Source of the DNA: a bacterium
GTDB taxonomy: Bacteria > Patescibacteriota > Saccharimonadia > Saccharimonadales > UBA4665
NCBI GenBank assembly: GCA_021846095.1
Contig: JAJZCO010000002.1
Location: 1-34,470, forward strand
Reading direction: 5' to 3'
Length of the DNA stretch: 34,470 bases
Shown: positions 1 through 8,074 of the stretch, piece by piece
How positions within the stretch are numbered: position 1 is the stretch's first letter
Layout: every line of letters starts with the position of its first letter
The notes under the pieces: generated by a model
Seen by the model: only the letters and a program-made list of their open reading frames with translations
Databases searched by the model: none
Told to the model about the DNA's origin: nothing
Made by a program: the position numbers and the translations under genes

Positions 1-1
1 T

Positions 2-550
2 AGTCAAGGAGTAAAAATGACTGGTAATCGGGCTGGCATTGTTCATCGTCTCGACCGAGCTACAAGTGGTGTAATGGTTTTAGCCAAGGATATTGAATCA
101 CAGAAATATTTACAAAAACAATTCTCTTTACGTAAGGTAAAAAAAGTATACTATGCAGTAGTTAATGGTATTCCAAATCAACCGGAGGCTATAATCGAAA
201 TCCCTATTAAACGCAACCGTTCTAATCCAAAAAGTTTTATTCCATCAAATGATGGCAAGCCAGCTTGCACTCAATATAAGGTTGTTAATATTAATCATAA
301 TTTGAATTTAACATTATTAAAATTAATGCCAACTACTGGTCGAACTCATCAACTAAGAGTCCACTTGAATTATTTAGATCTGCCAATTGTTGGAGATAGT
401 CTATATAATGAAAAAAATACCATTAAAAGTACTAGGATGTATTTACACGCTGCAAGTTTAGAAATAACTCTTCCCGTTAGCAGGGTTCGTAAAGTTTTTG
501 AGACAAATTTACCCGAAGAGTTTAACCAAATTATGAGTGATACAAAATGA
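2..550 (+). CDS. RluA-family pseudouridine synthase, 5' end cut off by window
   Basis: Isomerises specific uridines of rRNA or tRNA to pseudouridine in the cytoplasm. The reading frame is open from base 2, so the N-terminus (possibly including an S4 domain) lies outside the window; the ATG at 17 is probably internal. The family signature HRLDRATSG, holding the catalytic Asp, is about 15 residues after that ATG. The downstream family motifs GRTHQLRVH and the PIVGDSLY segment are also intact, so the catalytic domain is complete. Its TGA stop overlaps the ATG of the next gene in an ATGA, indicating translational coupling with holB. The subfamily (RluC, RluD or another) cannot be assigned without the N-terminus. 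Confidence 0.9.
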   Translation, partial: SQGVKMTGNRAGIVHRLDRATSGVMVLAKDIESQKYLQKQFSLRKVKKVYYAVVNGIPNQPEAIIEIPIKRNRSNPKSFIPSNDGKPACTQYKVVNINHNLNLTLLKLMPTTGRTHQLRVHLNYLDLPIVGDSLYNEKNTIKSTRMYLHAASLEITLPVSRVRKVFETNLPEEFNQIMSDTK

Positions 551-1398
551 CACAGCTTCAATTAAACCATCAAACATCTGACCAGATAGATAATTTTATA
601 CTTAACCCCTCGTATTCTTTGTTATTAACGGGACCAGCTGGGATTGGTAAAGTATTTTTAGCTCATTATATTGCCAGTAAAATTTTATCTATTGATTTAA
701 CAACAATATCGACTGCTGGTAGTTTATATTACCCTAAAAGTGAAGACTTTACTTCTGGCATGGATCAAATCCAATCTATTAGATCATTTTTTAAGACTAA
801 ATTAAATTACAATCAGAAAATCAACAGAGTGGTAATTATATCTGACGTTGATGATCTATCTCAAGAAGCTGCCAATTCATTATTAAAGACATTAGAGGAG
901 CCACCACTCGGGAGTTTGATTATATTAACCGCCAAGAATCCACTTAATTTAATTCCAACGATAGTCTCTCGGGTTAAAACTATTCGAGTCATAAAACCGA
1001 GTAGAGAAGATCTATTAAATTATTTTATTAATAATAAATACGATATCGCAGATGTAGAAAAAGCTTATTTAGTTAGCGATGGTTTACCGGGATTAATGAC
1101 AAACTTATTGATAGACAAAAATCATATATTAAATCGCGCCACTGAGTTTGCTCGAGAGTTTTTAATCGCCAGTAACTATCAAAGGGTTATATTAATTAAT
1201 AAAATATATAAAGATAGTAATTTAAGTTATTATTTTTTACGAATCATCCAACAAATGTCGAGGCTTAATTTAAGTAAAGGTAAATTGGGTAATGATTGGA
1301 TAAAATTATTTAAACAATCATATATCTCCATTGAACGAATTAGCGCAAATTCTCAGACTAGACTTGTTCTGCTTGAGTTTGTAGCCCAAATTGTCTAA
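547..1398 (+). CDS. holB: DNA polymerase III delta' subunit-like clamp loader protein
   Basis: AAA+ subunit of the clamp loader, which puts the sliding clamp onto primed DNA. At 283 residues it is near family length. The N-terminal half has a P-loop, GPAGIGKV near residues 30-37, in which the usual Thr after Lys is Val. This agrees with delta' being a non-hydrolysing subunit. The conserved SLLKTLEEPP block and an SRVKTIRV segment (in the place of the SRC motif) follow, then a divergent C-terminal collar region. The start is fixed by the 4-nt ATGA overlap with the pseudouridine synthase. DnaX is encoded about 30 kb away in the same window. A second DnaX-like ATPase is the only alternative, less likely given the degenerate P-loop. 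Confidence 0.85.
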   Translation: MTQLQLNHQTSDQIDNFILNPSYSLLLTGPAGIGKVFLAHYIASKILSIDLTTISTAGSLYYPKSEDFTSGMDQIQSIRSFFKTKLNYNQKINRVVIISDVDDLSQEAANSLLKTLEEPPLGSLIILTAKNPLNLIPTIVSRVKTIRVIKPSREDLLNYFINNKYDIADVEKAYLVSDGLPGLMTNLLIDKNHILNRATEFAREFLIASNYQRVILINKIYKDSNLSYYFLRIIQQMSRLNLSKGKLGNDWIKLFKQSYISIERISANSQTRLVLLEFVAQIV

Positions 1399-1418
1399 AT
1401 TAAGGTATAATATAATAA

Positions 1419-2072
1419 ATGTACGGTATAATTTTTATTTTTATTTTTGCTGTAATGGCCTATTATCATAGTGTAATTAGAGATGATGAATATGTGGAAA
1501 TATCAAAAAAAGTAAGCGATCGACTTAATAAACTTTGGGAGATTGCTCATTTGAGTATGAGAGACAATAGGTTTTTAAGAGCAGAAAAAGCTTTACTAAC
1601 AATTTTAAAGATAGATGAAAAGAATGCTCCAGCTTATAACCGATTAGGGATTTTGTATGCTAAACAAAAAGAATACAAAGATGCTATCGATTGTTTTGAA
1701 ATTGCTTCTAGTATTGAATCAACTCCATCAAGTCTACACAATCTAGGTTTAATTTATTTAGAAACTGAAAATTATGATAAGGCCGCTGTGGCTTTCGAGC
1801 AAGCCATTAAATTAGAATCGAACCTAGCGGCAAGACATGTTGCCTATGCTAAAGTTCAAGAAAAAATAGGTAATATTAAATTAATGATTGATGAATTGAA
1901 TATTGCGGCTGAATTAGAGCCAAACAAACAAACTCTTGGATTATTGCACAAAGCATACAAGGATAATGGCTATATAAAAGAGGCTGACGAAACAGCCCAT
2001 CGAATTAAAATGATTAAAAAATCACCAATTAAACTTAAACCATTAAAACGATCAAAGCGTGTTGTTGTTTAA
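1419..2072 (+). CDS. Membrane-anchored TPR-repeat protein
   Basis: A 217-residue protein of unknown specific role. Residues 1-15 (MYGIIFIFIFAVMAY) form one hydrophobic segment, so it is probably an N-terminal membrane anchor. About three or four TPR units follow between residues 45 and 180, with the typical pattern seen in AYNRLGILYAKQKEYKDAI and LHNLGLIYLETENYDKAA. The C-terminus is a very basic tail (KSPIKLKPLKRSKR). TPR proteins are scaffolds for protein-protein contacts. Two TATAAT boxes at 1406-1411 and 1411-1416 lie directly before the ATG and there is no Shine-Dalgarno sequence, so the mRNA may be leaderless. Its partners are unknown; the gene sits between clamp-loader and tRNA genes. 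Confidence 0.8.
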   Translation: MYGIIFIFIFAVMAYYHSVIRDDEYVEISKKVSDRLNKLWEIAHLSMRDNRFLRAEKALLTILKIDEKNAPAYNRLGILYAKQKEYKDAIDCFEIASSIESTPSSLHNLGLIYLETENYDKAAVAFEQAIKLESNLAARHVAYAKVQEKIGNIKLMIDELNIAAELEPNKQTLGLLHKAYKDNGYIKEADETAHRIKMIKKSPIKLKPLKRSKRVVV

Positions 2073-2108
2073 AAATTTATCTGATAAACTACCATATATT
2101 GATATTTT

Positions 2109-2183
2109 GCCGACATAGCTCAGTGGTAGAGCAGCTGTTTTGTAAACAGCAGGTCGTGGGTTCAAGTCCCTCTGTCGGCTCCA
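2109..2183 (+). tRNA. tRNA-Thr (anticodon TGT)
   Basis: Cloverleaf with acceptor stem GCCGACA/TGTCGGC, D-arm AGCTCAGTGGTAGAGC, anticodon stem GCTGT/ACAGC around loop TTTGTAA (anticodon TGT), and a TTCAAGT T-loop. The 3' CCA is encoded. It is the first of four clustered tRNA genes. Confidence 0.95.
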
Positions 2184-2195
2184 TATTAGTACCTA

Positions 2196-2280
2196 GCAGG
2201 GATAGTGAAGTGGTTAAACACGGTAGACTGTAAATCTATTGGCTATGCCTTCGGGGGTTCGAATCCCTCTCCCTGCACCA
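2196..2280 (+). tRNA. tRNA-Tyr (anticodon GTA), copy 1
   Basis: Class II tRNA of 85 nt with acceptor stem GCAGGGA/TCCCTGC, anticodon loop CTGTAAA (GTA), a long variable arm and an encoded CCA. It is identical to copy 2, 133 bp downstream. Confidence 0.95.
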
Positions 2281-2328
2281 ATTTTAAAAATTAAAGCTTA
2301 GCCATAGTCTAGTTTATATTAGTACCTA

Positions 2329-2413
2329 GCAGGGATAGTGAAGTGGTTAAACACGGTAGACTGTAAATCTATTGGCTATGCCTTCGGGGGTTCGAATCCC
2401 TCTCCCTGCACCA
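2329..2413 (+). tRNA. tRNA-Tyr (anticodon GTA), copy 2
   Basis: Every base matches the first tRNA-Tyr, including the long variable arm and CCA. The 14 bases before it are also identical to copy 1, which points to a recent tandem duplication. Confidence 0.95.
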
Positions 2414-2416
2414 ATT

Positions 2417-2491
<75 letters not shown>

Positions 2492-2558
2492 AACGGGTAT
2501 CTGTGGATAAGAAGCATGTTTTTAATAGTCAACAGGGGTGGTTATAAACATAAGAGCC

Positions 2559-2587
2559 TTGACAATTAATTTGTCTTAAAATAGAAT
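2559..2587 (+). promoter_or_regulatory. Sigma70-type promoter before ncRNA candidate
   Basis: A perfect -35 TTGACA (2559-2564), a 17-bp spacer and -10 TAGAAT (2582-2587). Transcription would start near 2594, just after the tRNA array and about 160 nt before rpmG. Confidence 0.7.
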
Positions 2588-2593
2588 CAGAGT

Positions 2594-2676
2594 ATAAGTG
2601 TGAAATAAAAATAAGCACTTAAGGATAATTCTTGCAAGAGATAAAAATTACCAGTATGATCAGCTGGTATTTTTTA
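2594..2676 (+). ncRNA. Candidate ~80-nt ncRNA or attenuated rpmG leader
   Basis: The segment is bounded by a strong promoter (2559-2587) and an intrinsic terminator (2649-2675). The predicted RNA contains an AAGTG/CACTT pairing, a TTCTTGCAAGAG near-palindrome and the terminator hairpin. No known RNA family was recognised: it has no tmRNA, SRP or 6S signature that I can see. It may be an independent sRNA or a leader controlling read-through into rpmG, but rpmG also has its own promoter. Confidence 0.45.
2649..2675 (+). terminator. Intrinsic terminator
   Basis: Stem TACCAG/CTGGTA (2649-2654 with 2664-2669), a 9-nt loop and then six T. It would end transcripts from the promoter at 2559 about 75 nt before rpmG. 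Confidence 0.65.
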
Positions 2677-2711
2677 TTTAACTTAAAAGTTTTACTTTTT
2701 TCTTTAATCTG

Positions 2712-2740
2712 TTAATATAGAGTAGATATTGATTTAAAAT
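2712..2740 (+). promoter_or_regulatory. rpmG promoter, near-leaderless
   Basis: -35 TTAATA (2712-2717), 17-bp spacer, -10 TAAAAT (2735-2740). The expected start site near 2747 leaves only about 6 nt before the rpmG ATG at 2753, with no clear Shine-Dalgarno sequence. Confidence 0.55.
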
Positions 2741-2752
2741 AAGAGTGTAAAT

Positions 2753-2956
2753 ATGGCAAAAAAAGGTGATAAACGAAAAATTGTTGGTCTAGTAAGTGAT
2801 GAAAGTGGTGAGCGAATATACTATACATCTAAAAACAGTACTAACACTCAGACTAAGTTAAGTTTAAAAAAATATAGTCCAAAGCTTCGAAAGCATGTAG
2901 TATTTACAGAAACTAAAAAATCTTTAGGTAGAAACGAAGTTAAACCAAAAAAATAA
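2753..2956 (+). CDS. rpmG: Large-subunit ribosomal protein bL33
   Basis: Small basic protein of the 50S subunit near the E site. At 67 residues it is slightly longer than usual and carries the L33 core: the [20 protein letters not shown] segment followed by [10 protein letters not shown]. The cysteines that bind zinc in the C+ form are replaced ([10 protein letters not shown] in place of a KKYCPxCxKH pattern), so this is the zinc-independent type. The N-terminal Lys-rich stretch and the RNEVKPKK tail suit rRNA contact. The stop lies 7 bases from the convergent glucoamylase stop, leaving no room for a shared terminator. Confidence 0.88.
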   Translation: MAKKGDKRKIVGLVSDESGERIYYTSKNSTNTQTKLSLKKYSPKLRKHVVFTETKKSLGRNEVKPKK

Positions 2957-2963
2957 TTACTTA

Positions 2964-4889
2964 TTATTTGACATTATTTAAATCTAGTAAGGTATTAACA
3001 AGTTCAACCTGACTCCATACTAAAGGGTCCACACCAATTGCCAGGTTTTTTACTGGATCATATTGTTCGCTTAAACAACCGGTTGAACCTTGTTTAGAAA
3101 TGACCCATTGGATTAGACTATCTGCTTCAGATAAGTTATTTGAAATTATATAATATTGGGCTAGCCATAAAGTAGCTATTACCCATGGATTTCCTGGGTA
3201 TGAATTATCTTTTAAAAAATATGAATCATGGTTATACCTAAGCACTCCACCACTTGGTGTTACGTTTTTAATATTGTCTTCAATCATATTCAGCGTTGTC
3301 AATATATGCTTATCATCGGATCGTAATCCGGAAAACATATATGCCCCATAGAAACTCGAAATATCGATAGTATTATCGTTGATTATCGAACCATCAGATT
3401 GCAATATAAACCCTTTAATAAAAAATTTATCGGTTCGATTATAAAATTTATGGAAATTGTTTTTCATTAAATCTAATGTTTCTTGCCATGAGGCGACAAA
3501 CTCGTTCCTGTCGATTTTATTAGCCAGGTTAATAGCAGCAGATAAGGCAGCCATAACGATCGATGTTGTGTAGGTTGTAGTTAGAAATTTTTCTTCCCAT
3601 AGATCATAGCTAGCATGAGGTAAACCCGTTTGAACGTCAATATACGAGGACATAAAATTAGCTGCTGGGGCAATTAAACTGTCGTAACAATTTTTAATAA
3701 AATCTAAATCTTTCGAAGCTTCGTAATATTGATTAAGCATAAATATAACAATTGCGGTTTCATCTTCTTGTATAGCCAGTTCAGCTCGATTATTAATCAA
3801 AGACGGCAACCAAGTGCTACCAATTGATTGATCTGGTTGATATTTTTGCATTATATAACCACCAGGTTGGATGACACTTTTACAGAATTCGAAAAAGTTT
3901 TTCGATTCTTCCAGATGACCCATTCTAATCAATGGCCATAACGCAAAAGATGCATCTCGAGGCCAACAATATGCATAGTAGTCTTTACCATAATTAAATA
4001 TACTTGAATCACCGCTGGCAATTATAGAACCACGCTTATCAATATGGGCTTTTATAATTAATAAACTTTTGGTAATATCTGTTTTATAATTGAGGTCAGG
4101 GTAATTATCAGCGTTTGTCCATTCTTGCCAGTAATGTCTGGTATAATCAAGTCTTTCATCGATTAATCCAGACATATATTGGTCATTTAAATCACTAGCT
4201 GAGGATTGACTGTTGGTAATTATTACCCAATAGTCTAATTCGACAAATTGATTAGCATTGATTACTTTGCTAAATCGAATAGTACTGTCGACCGAAGAAT
4301 GTTCAATTGGATTATTGGACAGTTCACCATCTTCAGCATCTTTGTAAGTTCCTATTTTACCTTCGACATGATAATTGCCAGTAGAATACTGATCAAAACT
4401 TGTTCCATCTGTAAACCTACCATTAATAACTAATGAAGTGTGACCATTATAATCGTAAATATAATTTTTATTTGGAACATACAAGACCGTATCGGCTCGT
4501 CCAACTGGTGAAATAATGAAAACTTGATGCATAAAAAGTCGTATTTCACGATCTCTGTCCAAGCTATTTAATATTTTGATGTGTCTTACATAAGTGTTAA
4601 ATTCTGGATCGATATAATCATTAAATTCTAACGACACATTTAAAAAATGATGGCTCATGGTAATATGACTGATAAGTGTGTTTTCTTCATAATTTAGTAC
4701 AATATCCCAGTTACCATCATTAACCCAGCTAAATGTCCCATCTACGTAAATACCAATTTTATGGTGACAGTTACGAGCGGTAGTTAAATTTTCTTGACCA
4801 ACAAAAGGGAAATAAAAATCGTTAACTAAACCATATTTATCTAAACCAACAAAAATTTGGTTATTACTTAAAACTACTGGTCTAGACAT
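2964..4889 (-). CDS. Glycoside hydrolase family 15 (glucoamylase-type)
   Basis: Inverting exo-hydrolase releasing glucose from alpha-glucan chain ends; trehalase or dextran-type specificity is also known in the family. The 641 residues have the prokaryotic GH15 layout: an N-terminal super-beta-sandwich (about 1-260), then the (alpha/alpha)6 barrel. YAYCWPRDASFALWPL is the diagnostic barrel motif. By analogy with the clostridial glucoamylase, Glu432 in DLWEE is the probable general acid and Glu608 in LSEQYD the probable base. No signal peptide is visible, so it should act in the cytoplasm. It starts 1 nt after the GH57 stop and is the last gene of a GT4-GH57-GH15 operon, which suggests turnover of an internal storage glucan. 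The exact substrate cannot be read from sequence. Confidence 0.92.
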   Translation of the reverse strand: MSRPVVLSNNQIFVGLDKYGLVNDFYFPFVGQENLTTARNCHHKIGIYVDGTFSWVNDGNWDIVLNYEENTLISHITMSHHFLNVSLEFNDYIDPEFNTYVRHIKILNSLDRDREIRLFMHQVFIISPVGRADTVLYVPNKNYIYDYNGHTSLVINGRFTDGTSFDQYSTGNYHVEGKIGTYKDAEDGELSNNPIEHSSVDSTIRFSKVINANQFVELDYWVIITNSQSSASDLNDQYMSGLIDERLDYTRHYWQEWTNADNYPDLNYKTDITKSLLIIKAHIDKRGSIIASGDSSIFNYGKDYYAYCWPRDASFALWPLIRMGHLEESKNFFEFCKSVIQPGGYIMQKYQPDQSIGSTWLPSLINNRAELAIQEDETAIVIFMLNQYYEASKDLDFIKNCYDSLIAPAANFMSSYIDVQTGLPHASYDLWEEKFLTTTYTTSIVMAALSAAINLANKIDRNEFVASWQETLDLMKNNFHKFYNRTDKFFIKGFILQSDGSIINDNTIDISSFYGAYMFSGLRSDDKHILTTLNMIEDNIKNVTPSGGVLRYNHDSYFLKDNSYPGNPWVIATLWLAQYYIISNNLSEADSLIQWVISKQGSTGCLSEQYDPVKNLAIGVDPLVWSQVELVNTLLDLNNVK

Positions 4890-4890
4890 A

Positions 4891-6102
4891 TTAGACAGTA
4901 ATCCCGTGGTTTAATAATCGATATTTTAAATCATGAAAAGCATTCATAAAGTTGATGTATGCTTCATAGGGAGAATCATAGGGACTAAAATAGGCGTGAA
5001 TATCTCCGTCATTAAACCATTTTGTACACATGTAGTAAAAATGATCAGAGGTTTGTAATTTACGCCAATCATTTATTAATTCATAGTCATTACTGGAAAG
5101 AATAGACGACTCCAGGCTATATAAGGCATCTATCGAATTGGTTTGCATACTGTTGCCTAACCAAGCCGATAAATCTCTTTCAGTATCGGCCCAAGTAACA
5201 GTGTAGGGCATATCAATTTGATCGACTGGATCATTTTTCTCAATAAGTTCCGAAATAGTTACAAAATCATGGCCAGGTGTCTTAAGCCATTCCTTTAGTA
5301 AATGCCGTAGAAAATCAAAGATTCCAGATTCATCCCATTGATGTTCTCCGAATGTCTCATAATCCATAAATAAATTAAAATTAGTAGCATTTTGATCTTC
5401 TGATAACCAATGCGAAAACTTATCAGCAGTTAGTGGCCACTCTGACCAATCATGATCACCGAACCTAAATGCAATGTCGTCCGATAATTTATAATTTTTC
5501 ATTAGAAGTTTAATTTTTGAAGTATTAATTGGTTGATAAACGAAATTAGGACTTCGCCAGCCTAATATAGGATCCCATCCTTCCGATAATATTCCTTTAT
5601 AGCCAGCTTCTTCGGCCCACTTAGCTAACTCATTGTTATAAGCGAGCTCAGTGTTACGTAATATCTTTGGGGTCTGACCGAACAATTCTTCAATCTTATC
5701 TCGATGCATTTTAATTTGAGTTTCAAATTCATTCCTAGAATAAAAAAAAGCTAAGCTATGATAATAAGTTTCAGCTAATATTTCGACTTGACCTGTTTTG
5801 ACTAACTCTTGAAACGATGTTAAAACCTCTGGCGACCACATTTGAAATTGTTCCAAAATCGTGCCACTAATAGATAGGTTTAATTTAAAATTTGGATTGT
5901 TCTTAAGAAGTTCTAATAGAATTTGATTGGTAGGTAAATAGGACTTGTTAGCAATCTTATGAATTATTTTTTCATTATTAGTATCATTATCTTGTCTTGA
6001 GTTGAAATAATTGTGATCAACCCCAGTGTCATAAACAGTATAATGTTTAATTCTATAGGGTTGATGTAGGTGTAAATATAAAACAATTGATTTAGATTTC
6101 AT
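4891..6102 (-). CDS. Glycoside hydrolase family 57 (alpha-amylase-type)
   Basis: Retaining alpha-glucan-active enzyme: alpha-amylase, 4-alpha-glucanotransferase or branching enzyme. The 403 residues carry the GH57 motifs in order: HLHQP (11-15), RNTELAYNN with the nucleophile Glu152, and FMDYETFGEH with the acid/base Asp247. The length fits the short cytoplasmic alpha-amylase group better than the larger branching enzymes (over 500 residues), but the activity is not certain. There is no signal peptide. Its ATG overlaps the GT4 stop by 4 nt (ATGA), and GH15 begins 1 nt after its stop. The three genes are therefore almost certainly cotranscribed and translationally coupled. Confidence 0.92.
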   Translation of the reverse strand: MKSKSIVLYLHLHQPYRIKHYTVYDTGVDHNYFNSRQDNDTNNEKIIHKIANKSYLPTNQILLELLKNNPNFKLNLSISGTILEQFQMWSPEVLTSFQELVKTGQVEILAETYYHSLAFFYSRNEFETQIKMHRDKIEELFGQTPKILRNTELAYNNELAKWAEEAGYKGILSEGWDPILGWRSPNFVYQPINTSKIKLLMKNYKLSDDIAFRFGDHDWSEWPLTADKFSHWLSEDQNATNFNLFMDYETFGEHQWDESGIFDFLRHLLKEWLKTPGHDFVTISELIEKNDPVDQIDMPYTVTWADTERDLSAWLGNSMQTNSIDALYSLESSILSSNDYELINDWRKLQTSDHFYYMCTKWFNDGDIHAYFSPYDSPYEAYINFMNAFHDLKYRLLNHGITV

Positions 6103-7304
6103 GTTTTAATTTCCATTAATTTCGTTTGATACACATTGGTTACTTTATCGGCAGAGTGATCCCACGATAAATTGAATAATTCATTTTTGGAGTTATTTAG
6201 TAACTCGGTCTTTAAGGAATGATTATTTATGACACTGTGAATTTGATTAACCATCTCTTTGATGTCCCAAAAATCAACCTTTAAACAGTGATGTAGAATT
6301 TCGCTGACTCCGGACTGTTTTGAAATAAGGACGGGTGTGCCATAACCGATTGATTCTAAAGCTGTTAAACCAAATGGTTCCGATATTGAAGGCATAACAA
6401 ATAAATCGCCGATTGCAAAGGAGTCTCTTAGTCTTTTACCACGTTGAAAATCGTTAAATAAAACATTAGCTCCAATACCTAAATCTGTCGATAAATTGAT
6501 AAGCTCATGATATTGCTCACCATTTCCCTGAATTAGCAGCATTGTTTTGGGATTAAGGCGAACTATTTCCTTAAAAACATGTAATAAATTTGGTAAGCCT
6601 TTTTGAATTGTGATTCGGCCGATGCTGGTAATAACATGATAGCCATTTTGTTTTAGAGTAGCTAAATATTTATAGTCAGTCTCATCGGATAAGGGCTCGA
6701 TGTCATCAAAATTGAAACTATTATGAACAACTTCGATTTTATCTGCTGGAATATTATAATCTTCGATAATTTTATTTTTTGTTAAATCTGATACGGCGAT
6801 AATTTTATCGGCCAAACTTAAAGCCAGATATTCTATCTCCTTTACTAATGGGTTACCATTTTGACTACCAGCTCGATCTGATTCAATCGAATGAACGTGT
6901 AATATTATTGGAACGTTTTTAAACCTTTTAACACCTAAGGCGGCTCTAAAAGTTAACCAATCGTGAGCATGCAGAATATCAAAATCCATTTTTTCGACTA
7001 ATTTAAGAACGTATTTTTCGTATATCGCTTGTTGATCGAATATGTTTAACCATTCCTCGCTACCATCATTTTGAATATACTGGTAACTGTCATAGGCGAT
7101 GGCAGTTCGATTTATGGTCTTCGTAAAAGTTGGCTGAGCAGATGTAATCTTCATGAACTTGATGTTGTGAGGAGCACTATAAGGTAAAATAAATTCAATG
7201 TCGATATTTTTTTTAGCAAGTGATTTACATAGGTTATAAGATGCTACTCCCAGCCCACCACTATTATGTGGAGGTAATTCCCACCCAAGCATTAATACTT
7301 TCAT
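6099..7304 (-). CDS. Glycosyltransferase family 4, glycogen-synthase-like
   Basis: A GT-B-fold retaining transferase of 401 residues. The N-terminus VLMLGWELPPHNSGGLGVAS matches the start of GT4/GT5 starch- and glycogen-synthase-like enzymes, including the Gly-rich donor loop. HAHDWLTFRAALG and HVHSIESDRAG follow. The C-terminal Rossmann domain (about 225-380) has the GRITIQKGLPNLL turn and the EPFGLTALESIGYGTPVL nucleotide-sugar site. Next to GH57 and GH15 the likely role is elongating an alpha-1,4-glucan or maltosyl primer; a lipid glycosyltransferase is possible but less supported. It is the first gene of the operon and has its own promoter (7342-7370). AGGA lies just before the ATG. Confidence 0.88.
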   Translation of the reverse strand: MKVLMLGWELPPHNSGGLGVASYNLCKSLAKKNIDIEFILPYSAPHNIKFMKITSAQPTFTKTINRTAIAYDSYQYIQNDGSEEWLNIFDQQAIYEKYVLKLVEKMDFDILHAHDWLTFRAALGVKRFKNVPIILHVHSIESDRAGSQNGNPLVKEIEYLALSLADKIIAVSDLTKNKIIEDYNIPADKIEVVHNSFNFDDIEPLSDETDYKYLATLKQNGYHVITSIGRITIQKGLPNLLHVFKEIVRLNPKTMLLIQGNGEQYHELINLSTDLGIGANVLFNDFQRGKRLRDSFAIGDLFVMPSISEPFGLTALESIGYGTPVLISKQSGVSEILHHCLKVDFWDIKEMVNQIHSVINNHSLKTELLNNSKNELFNLSWDHSADKVTNVYQTKLMEIKT

Positions 7305-7341
7305 TCCTAATATTCTATCTCTTTTACATTTATTTATCTCT

Positions 7342-7370
7342 ATTGTAGAACTGAATAGTATTTAGCACAA
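7342..7370 (-). promoter_or_regulatory. Promoter of GT4-GH57-GH15 operon
   Basis: On the minus strand, TTGTGC (7365-7370), a 17-bp spacer and TACAAT (7342-7347). The start would fall near 7335, about 30 nt before the GT4 ATG at 7304. A second -10-like TAGAAT sits closer to the ATG. Confidence 0.5.
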
Positions 7371-7375
7371 GCGTA

Positions 7376-8071
7376 TTAATGATAATTCATATTTGAATTA
7401 TCCGTAAACACACCATCAACCCCAATTTTAGCTAACCGACTAATAGATTGCGTCTTATTGACGGTGTAAACTAGTGTTTTAAGATCATACCGATGTGATA
7501 AAGTAATGTGGCGTTTTCGTAAATAGTGTCTATTAACGACAATCATTTTAAAGTTATTTTTAGCAATGTAAATATCCTTTGTAACGAATAATCCCGATAT
7601 TAAGGCAGTTGATATTGGTAGATTAAGTTTATTAAAATCATAGAGTTCAGTCACGATTTTAGAACTAACTATTAAATTATTAGGTATCCATTGACCTACA
7701 TCAATCAAGTTTGCCAACATGTCACCAACAATATGGGCTGAACCAATATCCTTCAGCTCTATATTCAGAATTGTAGTGTTGTTTATTAAGGTTAATACAT
7801 CAGATAATTTTGGTATTTTGTATTTCTCGTATATTGGTATTTTGATGAGTTCTGAGTAGGTTAAAGAAGAAATTAAGATATTTAATCCAGCAATTCTTTT
7901 TAAACTCTTATCATGAGCTAACACGGGTACCTTGTCTTTGGTCAGTCTAATATCTATCTCAATCCCATCAATCGGCAGTAACATTACTGAATTTATTGTC
8001 TCAATAGTGTTTTCATAAAAACCTTTGTTATTTCCTCGATGTGAAAATATTAATAATTTATTATTTTTCAT
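7376..8071 (-). CDS. Glycerophosphodiester phosphodiesterase family protein
   Basis: Hydrolyses glycerophosphodiesters to glycerol 3-phosphate and an alcohol, using a metal ion in a TIM barrel. The 231 residues contain the family motifs: HRG (11-13), the YENTIET segment with a metal Glu, IEIDIRLTKDKVPVLAHD (metal ligands and the catalytic His), the later LNIELK strand, and the C-terminal GVDGVFTDN. No signal peptide is visible, so it should be cytoplasmic. It begins 3 nt after the tag stop, in a three-gene operon with tag and an LmbE-type deacetylase. A role in recycling scavenged phospholipid head groups fits a host-dependent organism, but that is inference. Confidence 0.9.
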   Translation of the reverse strand: MKNNKLLIFSHRGNNKGFYENTIETINSVMLLPIDGIEIDIRLTKDKVPVLAHDKSLKRIAGLNILISSLTYSELIKIPIYEKYKIPKLSDVLTLINNTTILNIELKDIGSAHIVGDMLANLIDVGQWIPNNLIVSSKIVTELYDFNKLNLPISTALISGLFVTKDIYIAKNNFKMIVVNRHYLRKRHITLSHRYDLKTLVYTVNKTQSISRLAKIGVDGVFTDNSNMNYH

Positions 8072-8074
8072 AAC

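Larger units (their letters stand above)
2183..2416 (+). repeat. Tandem direct repeat carrying the two tRNA-Tyr genes
   Basis: The 101-bp blocks 2183-2283 and 2316-2416 are identical. Each has 14 bp of 5' flank (ATATTAGTACCTAG), the whole tRNA-Tyr with CCA, and 3 bp of 3' flank. The 32-bp spacer between them is unrelated AT-rich sequence. Identity extends past the tRNA on both sides, so this is a duplication and not just functional conservation. Confidence 0.9.

Noticed and set aside
2633-2712. Short TTG-started ORF with AGGA upstream, considered as an rpmG leader peptide
   Set aside because: It runs through the terminator and T-tract, has no biased composition and uses a weak start codon. 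Chance is the simpler explanation.
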